Origin: Jiangella muralis
GTDB taxonomy: Bacteria; Actinomycetota; Actinomycetes; Jiangellales; Jiangellaceae
Length of the DNA stretch: 64,000 bases
Direction: 5' to 3'
Assembly: GCF_001270745.1 (NCBI RefSeq)
Contig: NZ_LFXL01000037.1
Coordinates: forward strand, 34,602-98,601
Part shown: piece after piece, positions 53,913 to 61,583 of the stretch
Numbering within the stretch: the first letter of the stretch is position 1
Layout: the number at the start of each line of letters is the position of its first letter
Position numbers and translations under genes: made by a program
The notes under the pieces: model-generated
What the model saw: the letters and a program-made list of their open reading frames with translations, nothing else
Told to the model about the DNA's origin: nothing
Databases searched by the model: none

Positions 53913-54847
53913 CGCTCCCGTCCCAGCCGCTGCAGCGGCGCGATGACCGCCAGCACCAGCAGCACCAGCACCACCGCGAGCGCCGACGCCAGCCCGACCG
54001 CCTGCTCGGTGAAGACCAGCCGGAAGATCAGCACGCCGGGCACCATCGTCGAGTAGCCCGGCCCGCCGGCGGTGGCGACGTAGACGATGTCGAAGCTGGC
54101 CAGCGCCGCGATGGTGAGGATGGTCGCGGCGACGACGATCTCGCGGCGCAGCGACGGCAGCGTGATGGCGGTGAACCGGCGGATCCGCCCGGCGCCGTCC
54201 AGCGCCGCCGCCTCGTGCAGCGCCGGGTCGATCCGCAGCAGCCCGGCGGTGAACAGCAGCGTGCACAGGCCCGTCGCCACCCAGGCGCCGATCAGCCCCA
54301 CCGCCGGCAGCGCCGTGTGGAAGTCGGCCAGCCAGGGCCGGGCCAGCGCGTCCAGCCCGATCAGGCGTAGCAGCTGGTTCACCACGCCGTCGGAGGAGTA
54401 CATCCACGACCACGCGATGGCGGCGCCGGCCAGCGGCACCACCTGCGGCAGGAACAGCAGCGCGCGGGCGGCGGCGCGGCCCGCGCCGGAGCGCAGGTCG
54501 GCGACGACGGCGGCCAGCGCCAGGCCGAGCGCGATCGGCAGCAGCGTGAAGAACGCGATCAGCACCAGCGCGTGGCCGAGCGAGTCCAGCAGCCGCTCGT
54601 CTGTCACCACCGACCGGTAGTTGTCCAGGCCGACCCAGGTGGCCGGCCCGAACCCGTCCCAGTCGTAGAACGAGTAGCGCACCGTCTGGCTCAGCGGATA
54701 TAGGACGAACCCGCCGTACAGCAGCAGCGCGGGCAGCACCCACCACCAGCCGGACGCGGCCCGGGGCGCCCGCACCGCCCGCCGCGGCCGGGCCGGCGTC
54801 CTCGCGGCCGCATCGGCGGGTCCGCGCTCCCGCACCATGGTGTTCAC
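53909..54847 (-). CDS. Carbohydrate ABC transporter permease (MalF type)
   Basis: 312 residues if started at GTG 54847 (overlaps the binding-protein stop by GTGA, matching the coupling style of the operon); ATG 54838 is 3 codons downstream. A basic N-terminal tail is followed by six membrane helices (WWWVLPALLLYGGFVLYPLSQ and others). The EAA loop is EAAALDGAGRIRRFTAITLPSL. First permease of the importer. Confidence 0.92.
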   Translation of the reverse strand: MNTMVRERGPADAAARTPARPRRAVRAPRAASGWWWVLPALLLYGGFVLYPLSQTVRYSFYDWDGFGPATWVGLDNYRSVVTDERLLDSLGHALVLIAFFTLLPIALGLALAAVVADLRSGAGRAAARALLFLPQVVPLAGAAIAWSWMYSSDGVVNQLLRLIGLDALARPWLADFHTALPAVGLIGAWVATGLCTLLFTAGLLRIDPALHEAAALDGAGRIRRFTAITLPSLRREIVVAATILTIAALASFDIVYVATAGGPGYSTMVPGVLIFRLVFTEQAVGLASALAVVLVLLVLAVIAPLQRLGRER

Positions 54848-56211
54848 CCGCCGACCTGGCTCTCGTAGTCGGCCTGCAGCGTAGCGGCGAAGTCCTCGGG
54901 CGTGACGCGGCCCGCGAGCAGCAGCTGCAGCTGCGGCGTCAGCGTCGCGGAGAAGAACGACGCGGTCGCGTTGCCCATGAACGGGACGATCCCGTCGTCC
55001 GCGCCGAGCTCGGTGAACGCCGTCGCCGCGTCGGCGACGACCGCGACGTCGGACTCCGGCGCGGGCGCGTCGGAGGGCCCGCCCGGCGCCAGCCCCTTGT
55101 TCGTGACGATCAGCTGGCGGCCCTCGTCGGTGAAGGTGAAGTCGAGGAACGCGGCCGCGGCGTCGGCGTCGGAGGCCGCGGCCGGGATGACGAAGTTCGC
55201 GGGGTCGGACATCGCCGCGCGCGGGTGGTCGTCGGCGGCCGGGAACAGGAAGAACCCGACGTCGTCGCCGAGCTGCTGGCCCAGCGTCGCGGCCTGCCAG
55301 TTGCCGCTGACGAAGTAGACGCCCTCGCCCGCGGCGAACTGCGCGGCCGCCGTGCTGGCGTCGACCGCCGACACGTCCGCCGCGAGGTAGCCGGCCGCCG
55401 CCCAGTCCTGCAGCGTCCGCGCCGCCTCGACCGCCTCCGGGGTGTCGATGCTGGCCCCCGGCGCGTTGAACACCCACTCCGTGACCGGTTTCGCGGTGCC
55501 CTGCGCGAGCAGCAGCGACTGGTACGGGAAGAACACCAGGCCGTCCTTGCCGGACGTGACCAGCGGCGTCGCGCCGGTCGTCGCCGCGGCGGCGAGGTCC
55601 TGCTCGAACTCCGCGAGCGTGGCCGGCGGGCCGTCGATGCCGGCCTGCTCGGCCAGCGTCTTGTTGTAGTAGACGCCGGTCAGCGTGAACCCGATGCCCA
55701 TCCCGTACAGCGAGCCGGTGCCGCGGGTGCCGTCGTCGTCGACCCGCCACTGGTTCAGCTGCGACGCCGGGAAGTCGGTCCAGCCGTAGGCCTCGGCGTA
55801 GTCGTCGAGGTTGCGGACCAGCCCGTCCTCGACGGTGTTGCCCGGCGTCGGCAGGCTGATCAGGTCGGGCGGGTCGTCGCCGGTCATCAGCCGCGCGGCG
55901 TTCTGCTGCAGCGCGTCGAACTGCTCGCCGGTGATCTCGAACGTGACGTTCGGGTGCAGCGCGGTGAACGCGTCGGTGATCGGGCGCAGGCTGTCGACCT
56001 GCGTGGTGTCGATGGTGATGTCGACGACGACCGGGTCGTCGCCGAGATCGGTGCCGGCGCCCTCCGTGCTCGCGTCCGCGGGGGTGTCGGTGCCCGGCGA
56101 GCCGCAGGCGGCCGCCGTCAGGGCGATCGTGAGGGCGGCCGCGGCGGTGGCGGCCGCGGTGCGCGCTGGTCCGCGACGGTGCGCGGTGCGTGGGGTGTGG
56201 CGTGTCGTCAT
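54844..56211 (-). CDS. ABC transporter sugar-binding lipoprotein
   Basis: 455 residues; ATG 56211 follows GGAGAG. Lipoprotein signal with lipobox LTAAAC (Cys36) then a Ser/Thr/Asp-rich linker. Family 1 solute-binding fold: ITDAFTALHPNVTFEITGEQFDALQ, PPDLISLPTPGNT, YGMGIGFTLTGVYYNKTLAEQAG, FDFTFTDEG-like block near the end. Captures a carbohydrate outside the cell and delivers it to the two permeases. Its start is controlled by the promoter region holding the repeated AAGCACTTCGAT sites. Confidence 0.92.
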   Translation of the reverse strand: MTTRHTPRTAHRRGPARTAAATAAAALTIALTAAACGSPGTDTPADASTEGAGTDLGDDPVVVDITIDTTQVDSLRPITDAFTALHPNVTFEITGEQFDALQQNAARLMTGDDPPDLISLPTPGNTVEDGLVRNLDDYAEAYGWTDFPASQLNQWRVDDDGTRGTGSLYGMGIGFTLTGVYYNKTLAEQAGIDGPPATLAEFEQDLAAAATTGATPLVTSGKDGLVFFPYQSLLLAQGTAKPVTEWVFNAPGASIDTPEAVEAARTLQDWAAAGYLAADVSAVDASTAAAQFAAGEGVYFVSGNWQAATLGQQLGDDVGFFLFPAADDHPRAAMSDPANFVIPAAASDADAAAAFLDFTFTDEGRQLIVTNKGLAPGGPSDAPAPESDVAVVADAATAFTELGADDGIVPFMGNATASFFSATLTPQLQLLLAGRVTPEDFAATLQADYESQVGG

Positions 56212-56280
56212 GGCGCTCTCCTCGACATCGGTGCCGGTGGTCGACGACCCGGGCCCTACCGTCGTCCGGTTCGAGAAGTT

Positions 56281-56309
56281 TGTCAAGCACTTCGATAAAG
56301 CACTTCGAT
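56281..56309. promoter_or_regulatory. Divergent promoter with tandem AAGCACTTCGAT repeats (probable LacI-family operator)
   Basis: AAGCACTTCGAT occurs at 56285-56296 and again at 56298-56309, 13 bp apart. On the minus strand TTGACA (56286-56281) is a consensus -35 box for the transporter operon. On the plus strand TAGGCT (56314-56319) is a possible -10 box ending 6 bp before the GTG of the regulator, giving a leaderless transcript. The repeats overlap both promoters, so the regulator could control both directions. Confidence 0.55.
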
Positions 56310-56325
56310 GGCTTAGGCTGTGGGC

Positions 56326-57324
56326 GTGAAGGACGTGACCATCTATGACGTCGCCGAGCGGGCGCAGGTCAGCATCTCGACGGTGTCCCTCGCGCTGAAC
56401 CACCCGGCCCGGCTGAAACGGTCGACGCTGGACCGCGTCCTCCAGGTCGCCGACGACCTCGGCTTCGTCCCCAAGGAGCGGGCCGTCGTCCGGGCCCGGA
56501 AGGGCGTGCACCGCATCGCGGCGGTGGCGCCGTTCACGTCCTACGCGAGCTTCTCCCGGCGGCTGGCCGGCGTCTTCGACGAGCTCGGCGACCGCGGCGA
56601 GCAGCTGATCGTCAGCGACTGCGCGGACATCGCGGTGTCGGCGTCGCCGGTGCTGGCCAGCATTCCCGTCCGCGGCCACGTCGACGGGCTGCTCAACCTC
56701 GGGGTGCCGCTGGACGAGAAGATCGGCGAACGGCTGCGGCAGCGGCTGCCCACGGTGCTGCTCGACACCCGGTACCCGGGGCTGCCCGACATCTCCGTCG
56801 ACGACCACCTCGGGGGACGGCTGGTCGGCGAGTACCTGGCCGGGCTCGGGCACCGGAAGGTCGCCTTCCTCAACGAGGTCGAGACGTACCCGTTCGAGTC
56901 GCCGCCGGTGCTGCGGCTGGCCGGGCTGCGGTCGGTACTCGGCTCGGACGCGGTCGTCGAGATCACCGTGCCGAGGGGGACGTCGGCCGGCGCCGAGGCG
57001 GTGGCACAGCTGCTCGCGGACGGTGCGTCGCCCGTCACCGCGGTCGTGGGGTGCCGCGACCTGGTGGCGCTCGGCGCGCTGGCCGAGCTGCGGGCGCGCG
57101 GCCTGTCCGTGCCCGGCGACGTCTCGGTGGTGGGCTTCGACGACGACCCGGTCGCGGAGGCGCTCGGACTGACCACGGTGCGGCACCCGTTCGAGGAGTC
57201 CGGCCGGCTGGCGCTACGTACGCTGCGGCGCATGCTGGCCGCTCCCGGCGAGCCGATCGCCAGCCGGCGCCTCCCGCTCACCCTCGTCCCCCGCGCGACG
57301 ACCGGTCCCGCCCTTGTCGCTTGA
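56326..57324 (+). CDS. LacI-family transcriptional regulator of the sugar importer
   Basis: 332 residues. The N-terminal helix-turn-helix is VTIYDVAERAQVSISTVSLALN, followed by the hinge helix, then a periplasmic-binding-protein-like effector domain (HVDGLLNLGVP, VTAVVGCRDLVALGALAEL, VSVVGFDDDPVAEALGLTTVRHP). It probably senses the imported sugar and represses the divergent transporter operon. GTG 56326 fits the -10 box at 56314-56319; GTG 56320 is a 2-codon longer alternative. Confidence 0.9.
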   Translation: MKDVTIYDVAERAQVSISTVSLALNHPARLKRSTLDRVLQVADDLGFVPKERAVVRARKGVHRIAAVAPFTSYASFSRRLAGVFDELGDRGEQLIVSDCADIAVSASPVLASIPVRGHVDGLLNLGVPLDEKIGERLRQRLPTVLLDTRYPGLPDISVDDHLGGRLVGEYLAGLGHRKVAFLNEVETYPFESPPVLRLAGLRSVLGSDAVVEITVPRGTSAGAEAVAQLLADGASPVTAVVGCRDLVALGALAELRARGLSVPGDVSVVGFDDDPVAEALGLTTVRHPFEESGRLALRTLRRMLAAPGEPIASRRLPLTLVPRATTGPALVA

Positions 57325-57394
57325 TGGAACGACGAGGTTCGGCAGGCGCTGGAGATCGATCGCCAGCTCGTCGCGCACCTTCCGGGCCGATTCG

Positions 57395-57796
57395 TCAGCC
57401 GCCCAGGCGCACGATCGCGGTCGCGAGCTCGACCAGTGTCCGTGCTCGGCGAACGAGCGGTTCGGCCTTGGTTGCTGTCACCACGTTCGTCCCATACTCG
57501 ACGTCGCCCTTCGACGCGATCAACTCGCGTAGCGCCCGCTCGGCCGCGGCTGCGTCCGGTCGCTTCGCCAGCGCCTGCCGCAACTCCTTGGCAGCCGCCG
57601 CGTGATCCTTGCTCTTGCCTGTCGCTCCGGTCAGCACCGTGACGATGGCGTCCTTCGCGCTGATGCCGGCGTGGATCGCGTCGCCGGCTGCCGGCGTGTA
57701 GCGCTCGGCGACGAGGTTGGCCTCGGCGGACTCGAGGTACTCGACCGACTTCCTGAGGAAGCTCTTGGCGTGGTTGCGCTGTTCGGCCGTTGCCAT
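57395..57796 (-). CDS. HEPN-domain protein of an MNT/HEPN pair
   Basis: 133 residues, helical, starting MATAEQRNHAKSFLRKSVEYL. Contains AERYTPAAGDAIHAGISAKDAIVT, typical of HEPN folds in which a nucleotidyltransferase partner sits upstream. The canonical RNase motif R-x4-6-H is not seen (Arg and His in this stretch are 10 apart), so nuclease activity is doubtful. The ATG shares one base with the TGA of the upstream gene (TGATG). Pairs of this sort are toxin-antitoxin modules in which the MNT protein modifies the HEPN toxin. Confidence 0.8.
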   Translation of the reverse strand: MATAEQRNHAKSFLRKSVEYLESAEANLVAERYTPAAGDAIHAGISAKDAIVTVLTGATGKSKDHAAAAKELRQALAKRPDAAAAERALRELIASKGDVEYGTNVVTATKAEPLVRRARTLVELATAIVRLGG

Positions 57797-58386
57797 CAGG
57801 CACCCCTGTGGTTGATCCGCGGCATCGCGCCGATCAGGGCGAAGCCGTCACGGAGGATGTCGCTGACCACCGGCTCGCCGGCGGCGGCAAGCCGGTCGAA
57901 CTCTGCCCTGGTGAACACGAGCACGTCGCAGTCGTTGCCGAGCCGCATGCGAACGCCGTCCTCGAGCTCGACCCGCTTGTCCCAACCTGGTGGAGCGATC
58001 ACCGCCAGATCGACGTCACTGTCGGCTGTCGCCTCACCGCGTCCGATCGACCCGAACAGGATCACCACTGACACCTCTGAACCCGTGACGGCTGCGACGG
58101 CCTCCCGCAGAGCCGCGATCGGGTCGAGGAGCCCACGCAACGGAGCCACCGCTACGTGCTCCTCGTTGACCGTGTGCACGCCGGCGCGACCGATCGTCTG
58201 GGTCTCGACCACACCGAGCTCGGCCAGCACTTTCAGGGCCTCCTGGACGGTCCAGAGGCTGTAGTCGTCGCTGACGAGGCGGTGGATCTGCCGCCCGGTC
58301 AGAGGTGAGCCAGTACGCAGCAGCGTCGCCAACACCGCACCGCGAGCGCCGGGGATGATCCCGCCGAACGGCTCGTTGAAGAACAT
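57796..58386 (-). CDS. Winged-helix nucleotidyltransferase of an MNT/HEPN pair
   Basis: 196 residues. The N-terminal winged helix (LTGRQIHRLVSDDYSLWTVQEALKVLAELGVVE) is followed by a minimal nucleotidyltransferase domain with the GSxxRGxxTxxSDxD active site: FGSIGRGEATADSDVDLAVI (about residue 112). The fold predicts DNA binding plus AMP/NMP transfer to a partner protein. Start at ATG 58386, with TATTTT 7 bp upstream and no ribosome-binding site, so translation is probably leaderless. The winged helix probably binds the tandem palindromes at 58399-58434. Confidence 0.85.
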   Translation of the reverse strand: MFFNEPFGGIIPGARGAVLATLLRTGSPLTGRQIHRLVSDDYSLWTVQEALKVLAELGVVETQTIGRAGVHTVNEEHVAVAPLRGLLDPIAALREAVAAVTGSEVSVVILFGSIGRGEATADSDVDLAVIAPPGWDKRVELEDGVRMRLGNDCDVLVFTRAEFDRLAAAGEPVVSDILRDGFALIGAMPRINHRGA

Positions 58387-58398
58387 GCCCGCAAAATA

Positions 58399-58434
58399 CC
58401 AGTCATATGATTGGTTGGCCAGTCACATGACTGG
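58399..58434. promoter_or_regulatory. Tandem palindromic operators of the MNT/HEPN operon
   Basis: CCAGTCATATGATTGG (58399-58414) and CCAGTCACATGACTGG (58419-58434) are two near-perfect 16-bp palindromes, centred 20 bp (about two helical turns) apart. They begin 13 bp upstream of the start codon and flank or overlap the -10 box (TATTTT, 58398-58393 on the minus strand). This is the layout of an autoregulated promoter bound cooperatively by two dimers. Confidence 0.7.
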
Positions 58435-58505
58435 CAGACCTGCCATACCGTAGTTGCGGCCCACGTCGCCCCGTGCGGCACCGCGGTGGGTCGCCGCTCC
58501 GCTGC

Positions 58506-59240
58506 TCAGCCGGCGGTGACCGTCACCCGCTCGGCGTCGACGCGGGCGGGGCGGCCGGCCGGGTCCTCGTGCCGCACCAGCACCGCCGACCCGCCGACCA
58601 CCAGCGGCACCAATAGCGCGTCGACCAGGGCGGTGCCGAGATCGTCGGTCGCCACCAGGAGCCGGCCGCCCGGACCGGCGCCCAGCTGCTCGGCCCGCTG
58701 CCGGGCGTGGTCGGCCAGCCCGCCGAGTGTGTGGACGGCCCCGCCGCGGTCGAGCGCCGGCTCGGTGTCGTCGGGCGGGAAGACCGGCGCGAAGTGGTCG
58801 GGATAGCCGGGCACCTCGACGGCGTAGTCGGCGACGCCGGGCGGCAGCGGCTCGGTGAACCGCCCGCCGAGTGGCCGCAGCGCCAGCCCGACCACCTCCG
58901 GCGCGCTGCCCGCCGCCGTGGCTACGTCGTCCGGGCCGGCCACCGCCACCTGCACGTCGCCGTCACCGGAGCCGAGCACCACGCACACGCCGGCCGACCA
59001 GCAGGCGGCCGCCCACGCCAGTGCCTGCCAGTGCGCCGGCAGCCGCAGCGCGACCCGTTCGCCGGTCTCGGCGCCGAGCCCGCCGGTGAGGAACCCGGCG
59101 GTCTTCGCGACCCAGTTGTCGAACGTGATGGTGGACAGCTCGACGCGTTCGCCGGTGGCGTCGTCGTAGAACGTGAGGAACGGCCGCGCGCCGTCGTGCC
59201 GGACGGCGGTGCGCAGCAGCTCTGCCGGGGTCTCACTCAT
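58506..59240 (-). CDS. TIGR03089-family protein (ANL-enzyme-like, N-terminal only)
   Basis: 244 residues from ATG 59240 (MSETPAELLRTAV). It resembles the N-terminal part of acyl/aryl-CoA ligases (FDNWVAKTAGFLTGGLGAETGERVALRLPAHWQALAWAAACWSAG). It lacks the SGTTGxPKG adenylate loop and the C-terminal lysine domain, as in other members of this actinobacterial family. No enzymatic activity can be assigned. ATG overlaps the TGA of the upstream 288-residue gene (ATGA). Confidence 0.8.
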   Translation of the reverse strand: MSETPAELLRTAVRHDGARPFLTFYDDATGERVELSTITFDNWVAKTAGFLTGGLGAETGERVALRLPAHWQALAWAAACWSAGVCVVLGSGDGDVQVAVAGPDDVATAAGSAPEVVGLALRPLGGRFTEPLPPGVADYAVEVPGYPDHFAPVFPPDDTEPALDRGGAVHTLGGLADHARQRAEQLGAGPGGRLLVATDDLGTALVDALLVPLVVGGSAVLVRHEDPAGRPARVDAERVTVTAG

Positions 59241-60103
59241 GCGCCCCACCCTACGGTCACGACGGCGTCGTACTCAGACACCGGGGCGGAGCCGAAACCC
59301 CAGGCCAGCTGCCTAGCCAGCGAGCCGCCGGACCAGCCGGACCGCTCGCCCGACCGGCCACCACACGTGGTCACGAGGCCGGTGATCCGCGGGTCGCCGA
59401 GCTCGGTGGCCGCGAACGCGTACAGCCGCCCGATGCGCGGCACGATCAGCCCGTAGTCCACCAGCCGGCCGAACCAGTTCTCGTCCTGCAGCACCTCGTC
59501 GATCACCAGGCCGTCCAGCGGGTACCACTCGGGCAGGATGTTGCGCAGCGAGAGGAACCAGCCGGTGCCGCGGCGACGGGGATCGCCCAGTACCGCGGCG
59601 GCGGGCCACAGTCGTCCGAGCGCGGTCCGGGGCGCGGCGACGAGACCGTGGGCGAAGAACACCCGCACCAGGGCGACGTCCATGAAGAACCGCTCGACCT
59701 CGTGCTCGCCCGCCGTCAGGCCGCGGTGCTCGAAGTACCCGGCCACGATGCTGCTGTTGTGGGCGCGATACCACTGGCGCGGCGACGGCCGGGCGAGGAA
59801 GCGCATCCACTGGGCGACGGCCGGGCGGCAGCCGTCGTCCGGCCGGCCCGCATCGAGCAGCGCCGCCGCCACCCACCCGTCGCGCAACAGACCCTCGTTG
59901 ACGGCGCGCCACCACGGGCTGCCCGAGGTCTCCAGCACGCCCCGCCGCGCCTGCCAGCGCATGAACGCGAGCTGGGCCCGTCCGTACGCCCGGATGCCCG
60001 GCCGCCGCGCGTAGAACTCCGCGGCCAGCGCGAGCCGCGCGTCGACGTCGTCGCGTACGGCGGCGACCAGCCGCTCGCCGGATGTCTCCTCGGGCTCCCC
60101 CAC
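59237..60103 (-). CDS. Uncharacterised actinobacterial protein
   Basis: 288 residues from GTG 60103 (VGEPEETSGERLVAAV). No named family recognised. A long alpha-helical body rich in Trp and Arg (YGRAQLAFMRWQARRGVLETSGSPWWRAVNEGLL, SPRQWYRAHNSSIVAGY, WYPLDGLVIDEVLQDENWFG). No signal peptide or catalytic motif. Divergent from the DNA glycosylase across 71 bp. Confidence 0.65.
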   Translation of the reverse strand: MGEPEETSGERLVAAVRDDVDARLALAAEFYARRPGIRAYGRAQLAFMRWQARRGVLETSGSPWWRAVNEGLLRDGWVAAALLDAGRPDDGCRPAVAQWMRFLARPSPRQWYRAHNSSIVAGYFEHRGLTAGEHEVERFFMDVALVRVFFAHGLVAAPRTALGRLWPAAAVLGDPRRRGTGWFLSLRNILPEWYPLDGLVIDEVLQDENWFGRLVDYGLIVPRIGRLYAFAATELGDPRITGLVTTCGGRSGERSGWSGGSLARQLAWGFGSAPVSEYDAVVTVGWGA

Positions 60104-60174
60104 GGGGGGAGTATTCAGCCCGGCCGCGGCGACGACAAACGCCTGTCGGTGCCGCGTGCTTCACTGAGAGCGTG

Positions 60175-61077
60175 ATGGAGCGGACGTGGCGGCCGCGGCG
60201 TCCGGTCGACGTCGTCGCGACGCTCGCCGCCCACCAGCGCGGCCCGGGCGATCCCGCCTTCCAGCTCGACGCCCGCGGGCGGGTCTGGCGCACCTGCCGG
60301 CCGGGCGGCGACGCCGCGACGGTGTGCGTGACGGCCGGGCGCGGCGAGGTCACGGCCACGGCGTGGGGCCCGGGCGCCGCGGCCGCGCTCGACGCCGTCC
60401 CGCAGTGGCTCGGCGACGCCGACGATCCCGGCGACTTCCGGCCGCGGCACCCCGTCCTGGCCGACGCGTTCCGCCGCTTCCCGGGCACGGTCGTCGGACG
60501 CACGGGGCTGGCCATCGAGGCGCTGGTGCCGGCCGTCCTGGAGCAGAAGGTCACCAGCACCGAGGCGTACCGCGGCTGGCTGCGGCTGCTGCGCCGGTTC
60601 GGCGAGCCGGCCCCCGGTCCCGCGCCCGACCGCATGCGCGTCGTCCCGCCGTCCGACGTCTGGGCCCGCATCCCCTCGTGGGAGTACCACCGCGCCGGGG
60701 TCGGGCCGCAGCGCTCACGCACCATCGTCACCGCCGGGCGGCACGTCGCGCGGCTGGAGGAGATCTCCGGCCTCGCGACGGACGACGCCGACCGGCGGCT
60801 GCGCGCCGTCCCGGGCATCGGCGTCTGGACGTCGGCCGAGGTCCGCCAGCGCGTCCTCGGCGACGCCGACGCCGTCTCCGTCGGCGACTACGGGCTCCCG
60901 CACGTCGTCGCCTACGCGCTGACGGGGGAGCGGCGCGGGACCGACGAGCTGATGCTCGAGCTGCTCGAGCCGTACCGCGGGCACCGTCACCGCGCCTGCC
61001 TGTTGCTCATGCGGGCCGGGCCGCTGCCGCCGCGACGCGGCCCGCGCGCCCCCGTGCGCGACTTCCGTTCGATGTGA
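60175..61077 (+). CDS. DNA-3-methyladenine glycosylase II family (AlkA-like) DNA repair glycosylase
   Basis: 300 residues. HhH-GPD fold: the helix-hairpin-helix DNA-binding motif is VPGIGVWTSAEVRQRVLG, followed by DAVSVGDYGLPH with the catalytic Asp in SVGDYG (about residue 237). It removes alkylated or damaged purines in base excision repair. ATG 60175 is used; the GTG one codon before is an alternative. The upstream neighbour is divergent and the downstream GNAT gene is convergent 6 bp away. Confidence 0.88.
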   Translation: MERTWRPRRPVDVVATLAAHQRGPGDPAFQLDARGRVWRTCRPGGDAATVCVTAGRGEVTATAWGPGAAAALDAVPQWLGDADDPGDFRPRHPVLADAFRRFPGTVVGRTGLAIEALVPAVLEQKVTSTEAYRGWLRLLRRFGEPAPGPAPDRMRVVPPSDVWARIPSWEYHRAGVGPQRSRTIVTAGRHVARLEEISGLATDDADRRLRAVPGIGVWTSAEVRQRVLGDADAVSVGDYGLPHVVAYALTGERRGTDELMLELLEPYRGHRHRACLLLMRAGPLPPRRGPRAPVRDFRSM

Positions 61078-61083
61078 CGGCCG

Positions 61084-61572
61084 TCAGCGCAGGTCGCGGA
61101 CCAGGTAGAGGAGCTCACCCCGGCCGTCGGTCTCGGAGTGGTCGCGGCGGAACCCCAGCTTCGCCAGCACCCGCAACGACGGCGCGTTCCACGTCCGGAC
61201 CGTCGACCACAGACGGCGGCGGCCGGTGGCGGTGGCCGCCGCGAGCACGGCCCGCGCCGCCTCGGTGGCGTAGCCCTGACCGTGGTAGCGGCGCAGCAGC
61301 TCGTAGGCGATCTCGGGCTCGCCGAGGGTGGCCCGTCCGATCAGCAGGCCGCAGTAGCCGAGCGGCGCGCCGTCGGACCGCCGGCGGACGGTGAGGAACC
61401 CGATGCCGTTCGCCGCCGCCGAGGCCTGCAGTTCGATGAGCCGGCCCTTGGCCTCGTCGAGGGTGCGTGTCGTCCCGCCCTCGCGTTCGCCCATGAGCTC
61501 GAGGTGCCAGGGCGCGTCGGCCGGTCCGAGCGGCCCGAGCGAGAGCCGCTTCGTCTCCAGCTCGAAGGCCAT
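61084..61572 (-). CDS. GNAT-family N-acetyltransferase (RimJ/RimL type)
   Basis: 162 residues from ATG 61572 (MAFELETKRLSLGPLGPADA); a GTG at 61587 overlapping the fbiB stop by GTGA is an alternative start. Fold signatures: ETKRLSLGPL start, LGYCGLLIG, EIAYELLRRYHGQGYATEAARAVLAAA with the acetyl-CoA-binding RxxGxG/A-like loop, and WNAPSLRVLAKLGFRRD. Acetylates a protein N-terminus or a small molecule. Confidence 0.88.
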   Translation of the reverse strand: MAFELETKRLSLGPLGPADAPWHLELMGEREGGTTRTLDEAKGRLIELQASAAANGIGFLTVRRRSDGAPLGYCGLLIGRATLGEPEIAYELLRRYHGQGYATEAARAVLAAATATGRRRLWSTVRTWNAPSLRVLAKLGFRRDHSETDGRGELLYLVRDLR

Positions 61573-61583
61573 CGGCCGCCAGA

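Noticed and set aside
57395..57796. Canonical HEPN RNase motif R-x4-6-H
   Set aside because: The only Arg/His pair in the expected helix (RYTPAAGDAIH) is spaced too far apart.
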